Made by a program: the position numbers and the translations under genes. A DNA stretch of 64,000 nucleotides from Trichlorobacter ammonificans (GTDB lineage Bacteria; Desulfobacterota; Desulfuromonadia; Geobacterales; Pseudopelobacteraceae): positions 2,158,001 through 2,222,000 of the forward strand of contig NZ_OW150024.1 of assembly GCF_933509905.1 (NCBI RefSeq), in the 5' to 3' direction. Positions 17,556 through 26,227 of the stretch are shown here, piece after piece (the first letter of the stretch is position 1; each line of letters opens with the position of its first letter). Under the pieces are notes generated by a model. The model was not told the DNA's origin. It searched no databases and saw only the letters and a program-made list of their open reading frames with translations.

Positions 17556-19193
17556 ATGCTGAAGCAGAAACTGGCAACAGCGGTAACTATCGTCGGAATC
17601 GGCGCCTTGCTGGCGATTCCGTCGGTGGCAGCCAAGGCAAAACCGGCCGCCAAGCCGGCCAAGGACGGACGTGAGACCTGTTACGCCTGTCACACCGAGG
17701 TGAAGAGCCTCAAGGAGAACTCCAAGCACGCGGCCATCGCCTGTACGGTGTGCCACGACAAGACCAAGGAGCACCTGGAGAAGGGGCCGGATGTCAAGCC
17801 GGTCACCAAGATTGACCAAGCGGTCTGCGGCTCCTGCCACAAGAACCAGTATGAAAGCTTCTACGCCGTCCACCATGACCCCACCGGTGCCCGCAAGGAA
17901 AAGGGGATACCCGCCGGCCGTTCTCCGCTGCAGGACAAGCTGCTGGCAGGCCACGGTTTCACGTTTGAGCATGCCGAGCCCCGTGGCCACGCCTACATGG
18001 TAGTTGACCAGTTCGCCGTGGACCGCTTCCAGGGCGGCCGTTACCAGTTCAAGGGCGGCTGGAAGAACTATGACAAGGTGGGCAAAACTTGGGATATCCT
18101 GGAAGATCGCGGCCCCAACGCCAAGCTTCCCGAGACCGCCATGGCCGGCAACCCCACCTGCATCCAGTGCAAGTCCTCCGACCTGATCCTCCAGTGGAAA
18201 CACCTGGGTGAGAAGGGCGGCAAGTTCGACCGCACCTCCAACGTCAACGACGTGGTCAAGGCCATCAACAACCCGGTGGGCTGTATCCACTGTCACGACC
18301 CCCACGGCGCCCAGCCCCGGATCGTGCGTGACGGCCTGATCGCCGCCATCGAGAAGGATCCGGCCAAGAACATCTTCGCCAAGAACGGCAAGACCGACCT
18401 GAAGGTGATCGACTTCCGCGGCTTCCGTAAGATCGGCGTCATGGAGAAGACCGACTCCCGCATGATGTGCGCCCAGTGCCACGTCGAGTACAACTGCAAC
18501 CCCGGCACCCAGCGCACCGACGGCAAGCCGGTGACCTTTGCCGACGCCCGCACCAACCACTTCCCGCTCAAGAATTCCCTGCAACTGCTTGAGCACTATC
18601 GCAGCATCGACTTCTTCGACTTCAAGCACGCCGTCACCGGCGCCAAGCTGATCAAGTTCCAGCACCCCGAGGCCGAGACCTATGCCGGTTCCGCCCACGA
18701 CAAGGCCGGTGTCCAGTGCCACCAGTGCCACATGCCGCAGGTAAAGGGCAAGGACGGCAAGAAGTACTCCACCCACGGCGTGGTCAAGCCGATCCAGATG
18801 GTGCAGGAGTCCTGCATCAGCTGCCACAAGGACTACACGCCCAACAAGGCCAAGTTCATGATCGAGACCATCCGCAACTACACCAAGGGTAAGATGCGCA
18901 AGTCCGAGTACTGGCTGGCCCAGTTGATCGACACCTTCGCCGTTGCCCAGCGTGAGGGCGTTTCCCCCACCATCCTGGATCAGGCACGCCTCAAGCATGA
19001 AGAGGCCCATGCCCTCTGGGAGTACTGGACCGCTGAGAACTCCGACGGTTTCCATAACCCCGAGCAGGCACGTCAGAGCCTGACCGGCTCCATCTCTGCC
19101 TCCAAGGCCGGCGTCAAGCTGCTCAACGACGCCATCATGGCGGTAAAGCAGAGCAAGAAGGAAGAACCGAAGAAAGAAGAACCCAAGAAGTAA
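17556..19193 (+). CDS. Octaheme c-type cytochrome nitrite reductase (ammonia-forming)
   Basis: 545 residues from the ATG at 17556 (AAAGGAG about 9 bases upstream), with a Sec signal to about residue 25. Eight heme sites: CYACH 42, CTVCH 63, CGSCH 91, CIQCK 202, CIHCH 243, CAQCH 305, CHQCH 388 and CISCH 420. The fourth, CxxCK, is the lysine-ligated catalytic heme of NrfA-type enzymes. Eight motifs with the lysine heme fourth is the pattern of the TvNiR octaheme family. Tyr312 and Cys314 (VEYNC) match the Tyr-x-Cys pair that is covalently linked in that enzyme, and HPEAE holds the likely catalytic His370. It should reduce nitrite to ammonium. A repeated EEPKK tail ends the protein. Confidence 0.9.
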   Translation: MLKQKLATAVTIVGIGALLAIPSVAAKAKPAAKPAKDGRETCYACHTEVKSLKENSKHAAIACTVCHDKTKEHLEKGPDVKPVTKIDQAVCGSCHKNQYESFYAVHHDPTGARKEKGIPAGRSPLQDKLLAGHGFTFEHAEPRGHAYMVVDQFAVDRFQGGRYQFKGGWKNYDKVGKTWDILEDRGPNAKLPETAMAGNPTCIQCKSSDLILQWKHLGEKGGKFDRTSNVNDVVKAINNPVGCIHCHDPHGAQPRIVRDGLIAAIEKDPAKNIFAKNGKTDLKVIDFRGFRKIGVMEKTDSRMMCAQCHVEYNCNPGTQRTDGKPVTFADARTNHFPLKNSLQLLEHYRSIDFFDFKHAVTGAKLIKFQHPEAETYAGSAHDKAGVQCHQCHMPQVKGKDGKKYSTHGVVKPIQMVQESCISCHKDYTPNKAKFMIETIRNYTKGKMRKSEYWLAQLIDTFAVAQREGVSPTILDQARLKHEEAHALWEYWTAENSDGFHNPEQARQSLTGSISASKAGVKLLNDAIMAVKQSKKEEPKKEEPKK

Positions 19194-19214
19194 GCTTCGG
19201 TTGTACTGAAGAGC

Positions 19215-19250
19215 AATGGCCCCGGAACAACTGTTCCGGGGCCATTTTCG
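19215..19250 (+). terminator. Intrinsic terminator of the nap/nitrite reductase region
   Basis: AATGGCCCCGGAAC pairs perfectly (14 bp) with GTTCCGGGGCCATT across an AACT loop and is followed by TTCG after the TT of the stem. It ends the respiratory block 22 bases after the nitrite reductase stop. Confidence 0.85.
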
Positions 19251-19262
19251 TGTCAAGTTTCG

Positions 19263-19305
19263 TTGACAACGCACACAGTTCGTCTATAACAGACAGATTC
19301 TGTCT
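19263..19305 (+). promoter_or_regulatory. Sigma-70 promoter with adjoining inverted repeat for the GGDEF/EAL gene
   Basis: A perfect TTGACA is followed after 16 bases by TATAAC (5/6) at 19285-19290. Immediately downstream, AGACAG-ATT-CTGTCT (19291-19305) is a 6+6 inverted repeat covering the expected start of transcription, which could be an operator. Confidence 0.6.
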
Positions 19306-19325
19306 TGAGCTGAAAGGTTACAGGC

Positions 19326-21995
19326 ATGTCCGCACCACCCAACAACACGTTTCTCAAACAGTGGGGCGTCCTGGGGATAGCGTTCTTTCTCCTGGGGGGA
19401 GCGGTCGTGCACAACCTCTACAAAGGCTACCGGGATACGGAGGCCATTGAGCAGCAGCGTTTGAAAACCCAGGCGCGGGTGGTTGCCGAAAATATTTCCA
19501 ACTCCATCGGGGCAACAGACCGGGTGCTGCTCACGTTGCGCAGCGGTCTGCGCGGCGTGCCGCCGCAACGCTGGAGCGCTATTGCCACCACCAGCAGCCT
19601 GAAGCAGTTGGAGTCGCTGATTCCGGGCGTTCGCACCTTCCTGGGGGTGGACAGTGCCGGACGCATCAGATTTTCCAATCGTCCGGAACTGGTGGGAACG
19701 TCAGTGGTCTATCGCGACTACTTCAGAATTCCCCGGGAAGCCTCCGGCGACGATATCCTTTTCGTAGCCCCTCCCTTCCAGACCGTCCTGGGCAGCTGGG
19801 GCATGAACCTGGTACGGATCATCCCGGGGCAGGACGGCGCATTCGGCGGGATTGTGGCCGCCACCCTGGACCCGGATCACTTCACCGCCCTGCTCGGCTC
19901 GATCAACTACAGCGGGGATATGGTGTCCGCGATCATCCACGGCGACGGCCTGCTCTTTACCATGGCGCCGGAATGGAAAGAACTGGCCGGCAAGAACCTT
20001 GCCCTGCCCGGCACCCTGTTTTCACGACATCGCGCCAGCGGTGCCGTGGAAAACCTTTACCACGGCCTGTTCCGCGCCACCGGTGACGAGCGGATGGTTG
20101 CCCTGCGCACGGCCGTTGTGGACGAACCGAAAACCGACAAGCCGATCATCGTGGCCGCTTCCCGGAGCGATGCCAGCATATTCAGCGGCTGGCGGGCGCA
20201 CCTGCGTAACCAGACCCTGGTGCTGTTCAGTATCATCCTGGTATCGTCATACCTGCTGGCCCGCTACCAGCAGTCGAAACGGGTCCAGTTGCAGCAGACC
20301 GCGGCAGCCAACGCCAAGCTGCGCAAACTGACCCACGGCATCGAAAACAGTGCCAGTGCCGTGATGATTACCGACAAGAACGGCACCATCGAATACGTCA
20401 ACCGCAAGTTCTGTCAGTTGACCGGCTACGGCATCGACGAGGCCGTGGGCCAGAATCCCCGCATCCTCAAGTCCGAGGCTACCCCCCGCGAAGTGTTCGA
20501 CAACCTCTGGCGTACCATTCTGAGCGGTTCGGAGTGGCGCGGCGAGTTGCTCAACCGCCGCAAGAACGGCGAACTGTACTGGTCCATCGCCTCCATCAGC
20601 CCACTGCGGGACGACCAGGGGGAAATCACCCATTTCATCGCCAATGTCGAAGACATCAACGACCGCAAGAACGCTGAAGCCACCATCGAACACTTGGCCT
20701 ACTACGACCCCCTCACCGACCTGCCCAACCGTCGCATGCTGCAGGACCGCCTGGAGATCGCCCTCAAGCGCAGCCGCCGCCAGGGAAGCGGCATGGCGCT
20801 GCTGTACCTCGACCTGGACGGCTTCAAGCATGTCAACGACAACCTGGGGCATCCGGCCGGGGACCGGCTGCTCAAGGAAATGGCCACCCGCTATACCTCG
20901 CTGTTGCGTGACGACGACCTGGTCTGCCGCATGGGGGGCGACGAGTTCGCCGTGATCCTCCATGACGTCCACCATGACGAAGATGCGGTCGTAGTGGCCC
21001 ATCGCCTGCTGGAACAGACCGCCCAGCCGGTGCAGTTGGACGATTCCGAAGTGGTGGTCACCGCCAGCATCGGTATCGCCCTCTTCCCCAAAAACGGTGA
21101 CGACACCCGCACCCTCGAGAAAAACGCCGATATCGCCCTCTACCACGCCAAGGGGGAGGGAAAGAACACCTTCTCCTTCTTCGACGAGGAACTGAACAGC
21201 GCCAGCCGCAACCGGATCGCCCTTGAGCAGCGCCTGCGCCAGGTGCTTGAGAAGAACGAACTGCTGGTGCTGTACCAGCCCAAGATATCACTCGCCACCG
21301 GCAAAGTGACGGGGGTCGAGGCCCTGGTACGCTGGAACAGCCCGGAGTTCGGCATGGTCTCGCCACTGCGCTTCATTCCCTTGGCCGAGGAAACCCGCAT
21401 GATCATCCCGATCGGCGAATGGGTGTTGGAAACCGCTTGCCGCCAGCAGGTACTCTGGCAGGAGCAGGGGTTGTCGCTGACCATGGCGGTCAACCTTTCC
21501 TCGGTTCAGTTCAAGTCCCCCACCCTGATCGAGCGGATCACCGCCATTCTGGATAAAACCGGCATGTTGGCCGAGCAGCTGGAGCTGGAACTGACCGAAA
21601 GCGCCCTGGTGGAAAAGCCGAACGAAGCCACCTGGATTCTGGAGCAACTCCGTTCCCTGGGCTGCGGTATCGCCATCGACGACTTCGGCACCGGCTACTC
21701 CTCCCTGGCCTACCTCAAAAACTTCCCGGTAACGGTGCTGAAAATCGACCGCACCTTCGTGCGTGACCTCGCCCACGACTCCGGCGACCGGGCCATTGCC
21801 CAGTCAGTGGTGGCCCTGGCCAACAACCTGGACATGCAGACCGTGGCCGAAGGGGTGGAACAGCAGGAGCAACTGGCCATCCTGCGCGAGTTGGGCTGTG
21901 CTTTCGTGCAGGGGTTCATTTACTCCCGGCCGGTCCCTGCCGATGAGCTGCCCGCCATCGTGCATACCATCACTGCGGGGGACGAATCGCTTTAA
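19326..21995 (+). CDS. Membrane sensor with PAS, GGDEF and EAL domains
   Basis: 889 residues. TM1 (about 12-30) and TM2 (about 297-314) enclose a periplasmic region with a Cache-like pattern (VDSAGRIRFSN, YRDYFRIPREASGDD). A PAS domain (about 335-455) is followed by GGDEF with an intact motif (RMGGDEFAVI) and EAL with intact VEALVRW and DDFGTGYSS. Both cyclic di-GMP synthesis and breakdown look possible. It stands alone behind its own promoter, directly after the DNRA cluster, but nothing shows a functional link. Confidence 0.92.
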   Translation: MSAPPNNTFLKQWGVLGIAFFLLGGAVVHNLYKGYRDTEAIEQQRLKTQARVVAENISNSIGATDRVLLTLRSGLRGVPPQRWSAIATTSSLKQLESLIPGVRTFLGVDSAGRIRFSNRPELVGTSVVYRDYFRIPREASGDDILFVAPPFQTVLGSWGMNLVRIIPGQDGAFGGIVAATLDPDHFTALLGSINYSGDMVSAIIHGDGLLFTMAPEWKELAGKNLALPGTLFSRHRASGAVENLYHGLFRATGDERMVALRTAVVDEPKTDKPIIVAASRSDASIFSGWRAHLRNQTLVLFSIILVSSYLLARYQQSKRVQLQQTAAANAKLRKLTHGIENSASAVMITDKNGTIEYVNRKFCQLTGYGIDEAVGQNPRILKSEATPREVFDNLWRTILSGSEWRGELLNRRKNGELYWSIASISPLRDDQGEITHFIANVEDINDRKNAEATIEHLAYYDPLTDLPNRRMLQDRLEIALKRSRRQGSGMALLYLDLDGFKHVNDNLGHPAGDRLLKEMATRYTSLLRDDDLVCRMGGDEFAVILHDVHHDEDAVVVAHRLLEQTAQPVQLDDSEVVVTASIGIALFPKNGDDTRTLEKNADIALYHAKGEGKNTFSFFDEELNSASRNRIALEQRLRQVLEKNELLVLYQPKISLATGKVTGVEALVRWNSPEFGMVSPLRFIPLAEETRMIIPIGEWVLETACRQQVLWQEQGLSLTMAVNLSSVQFKSPTLIERITAILDKTGMLAEQLELELTESALVEKPNEATWILEQLRSLGCGIAIDDFGTGYSSLAYLKNFPVTVLKIDRTFVRDLAHDSGDRAIAQSVVALANNLDMQTVAEGVEQQEQLAILRELGCAFVQGFIYSRPVPADELPAIVHTITAGDESL

Positions 21996-22019
21996 TCCTC
22001 CAAATTACTGAGCTTAAAA

Positions 22020-22051
22020 CAAAAAAAACGGGCGCCGTTACCGGCGCCCGT
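22020..22051 (-). terminator. Intrinsic terminator of the dusB-ntrBC-like operon
   Basis: ACGGGCGCCG pairs with CGGCGCCCGT across a TTAC loop. On the minus strand the stem is followed by eight T (seen as an A run at 22020-22028), a strong intrinsic terminator 77 bases past the response regulator stop. It may also work for the plus-strand gene ending at 21995. Confidence 0.8.
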
Positions 22052-22127
22052 TGGCGTTTCATGCACGATGCGTCACTACGTCGAACGGTAATGCCCCCGC
22101 GAGAAAGACTCATTGATCTGAAAGCGG

Positions 22128-23570
22128 TCAGTCCTTTTTGATCTGTATCCCCAGTTCGGTGATCTTCTTGCGCAGGGTGTTGCGGTTGATCCCCAGGATA
22201 TCGGCGGTGCGCACCTGGTTGCCCCGGGTCTTTTCCAGGGTGTAGCGGATCAGCGGCCGCTCCACCTGCTCCAGCACGCGATCGTAGATATCCCCCTTTT
22301 CCAGCTTTTCGATGCCGAAGAAGGCGGTACGCAGCTTCGCCTCCACCAGCGCTTCCAGGGACTGCTCCTGGGGAGCGGCATGGATGGTGGCCTGTCGTTC
22401 GCTGAGCCCGTTGAAATCCTGGGGGGTGAGCAGCGGGTCGCCGGAGAGGATCACCGCCCGCTTGATGGTGTTTTCCAGCTCCCGGACGTTACCGGGCCAG
22501 GAGTGGCTGCACAGCAGCTCCAGTGCTTCCCCGCTGCACTGCTTTGCAGGCACTTCCATCTCAGCGCAGGCCCGCTCCAGAAAATACTCGACCAGGGCCG
22601 GAATATCCTCTCGCCGCTCCCGCAACGGCACCAGGTGCAGCGGCACCACATTGAGCCGGTAGAAGAGGTCTTCACGGAATTCACGGTTACGCACCTTTTC
22701 CAGCAGCTCCTGGTTGGTGGCCGCCACCACCCGTACGTCAACCGCAATGTTCTGGGAACCGCCGATACGGGTGATCTCCTGCTCCTGCAGCACCCGCAGG
22801 ATCTTGGCCTGCAGGTCCAGCGGCATGTCGCCGATCTCGTCCAGGAAGATGGTGCCGTGGTTGGCCTGCTCGAACTTGCCGGTCTTGCGCTCGGTGGAGC
22901 CGGTAAAGGCCCCCCGCTCGCTGCCGAACAGTTCGCTTTCCAGCAGGTCGCGCGGAATGGCGGCGCAGTTGATCGCCACGAACGGCTTGCCCAGCCGGGT
23001 GGAGTTGAAATGGATCGCCCGGGCGATCAGCTCCTTGCCGGTGCCGGACTCCCCCTGGATCAGCACGGTCACGTCGCTGGCGGCCACCTTGCCGATGGTC
23101 TTGTAGACCTCTTGCATGGCCGGGGAGTTGCCGATGATGTTCTTCTCCACCTGGTAGCGGTCTTTGAGCTCCTGCTTGAGCAGGGACACCTGGTTGCTGA
23201 CGTCCCGCGCCCGTCCCACCTTCTCGATGATGGCATCCACCACCTCCAGGTCGAACGGTTTGGTAATGTAATCGTAGGCCCCCCGCTTCATCGCCTCCAC
23301 GGCGTTCTTCATGCTGGCCTCGGCGGTCATCACCACCACCAGCAGGTCGGGGCGCAACTCCCGAGCCTTGTCGAGGAATTCAAGGCCGGTCATACCCGGC
23401 ATCTTGATATCGACGATCGCCAGATCGTAGGACTGCTCCCGGACCATGCGCAACGCCTGGTTGCCGTCGGCCGCCAGCTCGACGGTGTATCCCTTCTTGC
23501 GCAGCGCCTTGGACAGAACCCAGCGCATGCTCTCTTCGTCGTCCGCCACCAGTATCCGATGCAGTGCCAT
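22128..23570 (-). CDS. ntrC: NtrC-family sigma-54 response regulator
   Basis: About 480 residues. An N-terminal receiver (VADDEESMRW, phosphate-accepting Asp in AIVDIKMPG), a sigma-54 AAA+ domain with GESGTGKE, and a C-terminal Fis-type HTH (ADILGINRNTLRKKI). The contact loop reads GAFTGS instead of GAFTGA. I chose the ATG at 23570 because AAAGGA is well spaced; the ATG at 23579, overlapping the kinase stop, is also possible. The kinase-regulator arrangement and domain make-up match NtrBC of nitrogen control, but the true signal is not proven. Confidence 0.85.
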   Translation of the reverse strand: MALHRILVADDEESMRWVLSKALRKKGYTVELAADGNQALRMVREQSYDLAIVDIKMPGMTGLEFLDKARELRPDLLVVVMTAEASMKNAVEAMKRGAYDYITKPFDLEVVDAIIEKVGRARDVSNQVSLLKQELKDRYQVEKNIIGNSPAMQEVYKTIGKVAASDVTVLIQGESGTGKELIARAIHFNSTRLGKPFVAINCAAIPRDLLESELFGSERGAFTGSTERKTGKFEQANHGTIFLDEIGDMPLDLQAKILRVLQEQEITRIGGSQNIAVDVRVVAATNQELLEKVRNREFREDLFYRLNVVPLHLVPLRERREDIPALVEYFLERACAEMEVPAKQCSGEALELLCSHSWPGNVRELENTIKRAVILSGDPLLTPQDFNGLSERQATIHAAPQEQSLEALVEAKLRTAFFGIEKLEKGDIYDRVLEQVERPLIRYTLEKTRGNQVRTADILGINRNTLRKKITELGIQIKKD

Positions 23571-23575
23571 GGTTG

Positions 23576-24673
23576 TCATCCTTTCGCCGGCGGCTGGATC
23601 AAGGGAAGCAACACACTGACGCGGGTTCCCTCCCCCAGCCGGGAGTCGATCTTGAGCATTCCCCGGTGTTCCGCCACGATCTTCTGGCAGATGGCCAGTC
23701 CCAACCCGGTGCCGCCATCTTTGGTGCTGTAGAAGGGAGTCCCCACCTTGGCCAGGTTCTCCTCGGCAATGCCGGGGCCGGTATCGGAAATATCAACCGC
23801 CACCATGCGGGAACGTCCCAGGGGACTGGTCAGGCTGTACTCCCCCAGCACCCGACTGGTGACGGTCAGCCGTCCCCCCTCGGTCATGGACTCCAGGGCG
23901 TTGCGGATCAGATTCAGAAAGACCTGGATCAGCTGGGCCTCATCGGCCATCAAAGGCGGAATGCTGGGGTCGAAACCGGTGCAGATGGAGACATCACGGC
24001 TGTCCGCCGCTTCCCGCTGCAGCAGGATGATATCCCCCAGCACCCGGTGCAGGTTCACCGGCAAGTAGCGGGGCCCCCGGGGTGAGGCCAGCTCCAGCAG
24101 CTGGCGGATGATCCGGTCGATCCGCTCCGCCTCCCGGATCATCACCCGCGGATACTCCAGCAGGTCGCTCTCCGGGTCCAGCTCCCGCTCCAGCAGCTGG
24201 GCCGCCCCCTTGATACCGCCCAGGGGATTCTTCACTTCGTGGGCCAGTCCCGCCGCCAGGGTCCCCAGGGTGGAGAGCCGATCCGCCTGCCGCACCGCCG
24301 CCTCCAGTTCCCGGATGGAGGTCAGGTCCCGCAGGGTCAGAATCACGCCGATCGCTTCACCATCGGCCTTGAGCAGCGGAAAAGTGGTGGCGTTGGCCGG
24401 AATCAGGCGACCGGGAGCGCGCAGCACGATATTGTCCTGGTCGGAAAGGGAAACACCGCTGGCCGCCGTCCGCTCCACCATCTCCACCAGCAGCGGCTCG
24501 GCGCCGAATGCGCTGCTGAAGGGAGTACCCTGCACCTGACGGCGCGAGCGGCCGGTCATCTCCTCGGCAGCCGGGTTCATCAAGGTCACCGTTCCTTCCC
24601 GGCTCACCACGATCACCCCGTCCCCCACGCTGTCCAGCACCGTGGCGGCGTATTGGCTCAGATCCGTTTCCAC
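23576..24673 (-). CDS. ntrB: NtrB-like PAS sensor histidine kinase
   Basis: 365 residues from a GTG at 24673. A PAS domain (about 10-115: VLDSVGDGVIVVSREGTVTL) is followed by the H-box LAAGLAHEVKNPLGG and an ATPase domain with NLIRNALESM, DTGPGI and GGTGLGLAI. There is no membrane segment, as in soluble NtrB. It lies 7 bases downstream of dusB, in an order (dus, ntrB, ntrC) known from other bacteria, and is translationally coupled to the response regulator. Confidence 0.85.
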   Translation of the reverse strand: METDLSQYAATVLDSVGDGVIVVSREGTVTLMNPAAEEMTGRSRRQVQGTPFSSAFGAEPLLVEMVERTAASGVSLSDQDNIVLRAPGRLIPANATTFPLLKADGEAIGVILTLRDLTSIRELEAAVRQADRLSTLGTLAAGLAHEVKNPLGGIKGAAQLLERELDPESDLLEYPRVMIREAERIDRIIRQLLELASPRGPRYLPVNLHRVLGDIILLQREAADSRDVSICTGFDPSIPPLMADEAQLIQVFLNLIRNALESMTEGGRLTVTSRVLGEYSLTSPLGRSRMVAVDISDTGPGIAEENLAKVGTPFYSTKDGGTGLGLAICQKIVAEHRGMLKIDSRLGEGTRVSVLLPLIQPPAKG

Positions 24674-24680
24674 CGTTCCG

Positions 24681-25658
24681 TCATGCTCCCATCCCGCCGA
24701 TCCTGTCGAGCAGCTCCCGCAACTCCTCCAGACTACGGGCGCCGTGCGCCGCCCGACGCAGTGACGCGGCACCGCTGATACCGTGAATGTACCATCCCAG
24801 GTGTTTCTTCATCTCCCGCAATGCCACCGCGGCGCCTGCCTGTTCCACGAACAGCTCCAGATGACTGCGGGCCGTTGTCGCACGTTCCGCCGGACCGATC
24901 AGGCGTACCGGTCGCCCTTCCAGCAGTTCCCGGGCCTGGCGAAAAATCCAAGGGTTCCCCATGGCCCCCCGTGCCGCCATGATGCCGTCGCAGCCGGTCT
25001 CAGCCAGCATCCGGCGGCAATCCTCGGCGGTAAAGAGGTCACCGCTGCCGATCACCGGAATTCCCACCAACGCTTTCAGGGCCGCGATCCTGCTCCAGTC
25101 GGCGCTCCCCTCGAACATCTGGGAGCGGCTGCGGGGATGCAGGGTAATGGCATCGCACCCTTCCGCCTCGGCAATCCTGCCCGCTTCCCGCCAGGTTTCG
25201 TCCTGACGGTCCCAGCCGGTACGTATCTTGATGGTCAGCGGCAGCCGGGTAGCGCGACGGACAGCCTTGACGATTGCGGCAATGCGTGCCGTATCTTTCA
25301 GCAGGGCGCTGCCGGCGCCGGTACCCACCACCTTGCGCACCGGACACCCCATATTGATATCGATCAGATCGGCCCGATCCCCCACCAGCTCTGCCGCCCG
25401 GGCCAGCAGCTCCGGATCGTCACCGAACAACTGGACCCCCAGGGGACGGTCTTCATCGCTGCTCTGCAGGAGTTCCCAGGTCTTTTCCCCTTCACGAACC
25501 ATGCCGTTGACGCTGACCATCTCCGTAAAAGCCAGACAGGCCCCCTCCCGGCGGCAGATCAGCCGGAAAGCGTGATTGGTAATGCCCGCAAGGGGAGCAA
25601 GCAGCACGTTGTGGGGCAGCACAAGCTGCCCGATGACCAGGGGGCGTAACAATGACAC
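24681..25658 (-). CDS. dusB: tRNA-dihydrouridine synthase, DusB type
   Basis: 325 residues from a GTG at 25658 (AGGAG 6 bases upstream). The FMN TIM-barrel has the family blocks LAPLAGITNHAFR, DINMGCPVRKVVGTGAGSAL (FMN and catalytic Cys region), HPRSRSQMFEGSADW and IGSGDLFT. It reduces uridines in the tRNA D-loop. It heads the minus-strand operon with the NtrB/NtrC-like pair. Confidence 0.93.
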   Translation of the reverse strand: MSLLRPLVIGQLVLPHNVLLAPLAGITNHAFRLICRREGACLAFTEMVSVNGMVREGEKTWELLQSSDEDRPLGVQLFGDDPELLARAAELVGDRADLIDINMGCPVRKVVGTGAGSALLKDTARIAAIVKAVRRATRLPLTIKIRTGWDRQDETWREAGRIAEAEGCDAITLHPRSRSQMFEGSADWSRIAALKALVGIPVIGSGDLFTAEDCRRMLAETGCDGIMAARGAMGNPWIFRQARELLEGRPVRLIGPAERATTARSHLELFVEQAGAAVALREMKKHLGWYIHGISGAASLRRAAHGARSLEELRELLDRIGGMGA

Positions 25659-25670
25659 GAGGTACTCCTG

Positions 25671-25710
25671 TTAATTTTTTGTGCACTTGTGTATAATTTT
25701 TATGCATAGT
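25671..25710. promoter_or_regulatory. AT-rich promoter region between dusB and the Tat gene
   Basis: The segment contains a perfect TATAAT at 25692-25697 on the plus strand but no good -35 at 17 bases; the best is CTGTTA at 18. It may serve either divergent gene. Apart from this and the Tat gene ribosome site, the 190-base gap shows nothing else. Confidence 0.3.
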
Positions 25711-25848
25711 AGCACGAATGGCGGGCAGCGCAAACGGCAGGGGCCCCCTGCGGTGCGTCGCGGCATTTTTTTGTTGCCTATTCAGTCACGGCACGGTTTA
25801 ATACCCCCTGAAGCGCACCACCTCATCACGTTGGACAGGAGTTAGCGT

Positions 25849-26127
25849 ATGTTTGGAATCGGCATGCCGGAACTGATCGTCATACTGGTCATCGCGCTGA
25901 TCGTGATCGGCCCGCACAAGCTTCCCGACATGGCCAAATCACTGGGCAAGGGACTGGCGGAGTTCAAGAAGGCTTCGGAGGATTTCCAGCGCAACATCCA
26001 GGAAGAGGCCCGGAACATCGAAGCGCAGGACGAGCGGAAAGCCGAGCAACCCGCAGCGGCCCAACCGGCGCCCGCCGCCACTGCCGAAAAAAATACTGCA
26101 CCAGGCGAAAGCACGAAGTCTGCCTGA
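25849..26127 (+). CDS. tatB: Sec-independent translocase component, TatA/TatB family
   Basis: 92 residues: a short N-terminal membrane helix starting MFGIGMPELIVI, a Gly-Pro hinge (VIGPHKLPDMA), an amphipathic helix and a charged Ala/Pro-rich tail. Glu8 and the GP-x-KLP hinge favour TatB; TatA cannot be excluded. No tatC lies beside it. The window has at least two Tat substrates, NapA and NapG. AGGAG lies about 8 bases before the ATG. Confidence 0.8.
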   Translation: MFGIGMPELIVILVIALIVIGPHKLPDMAKSLGKGLAEFKKASEDFQRNIQEEARNIEAQDERKAEQPAAAQPAPAATAEKNTAPGESTKSA

Positions 26128-26150
26128 TTCTTCAGCAGCACCGGACAATC

Positions 26151-26190
26151 AACGGGCCGGAGGGGAACGCCTCCGGCCCGTTGTCGTTTC
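26151..26190 (+). terminator. Intrinsic terminator after the Tat gene
   Basis: AACGGGCCGGAGG pairs perfectly (13 bp) with CCTCCGGCCCGTT across a GGAACG loop, followed by GTCGTTTCC. It lies between the convergent Tat and asnS genes and may act on both. Confidence 0.7.
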
Positions 26191-26227
26191 CGCCCCCATC
26201 TAGCGCAACGACCTCCGCACGAAACCG

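Noticed and set aside
17463-19274. 603-residue minus-strand open frame
   Set aside because: Antisense to the octaheme nitrite reductase; low-complexity Val/Gly/Leu sequence with no family signature.
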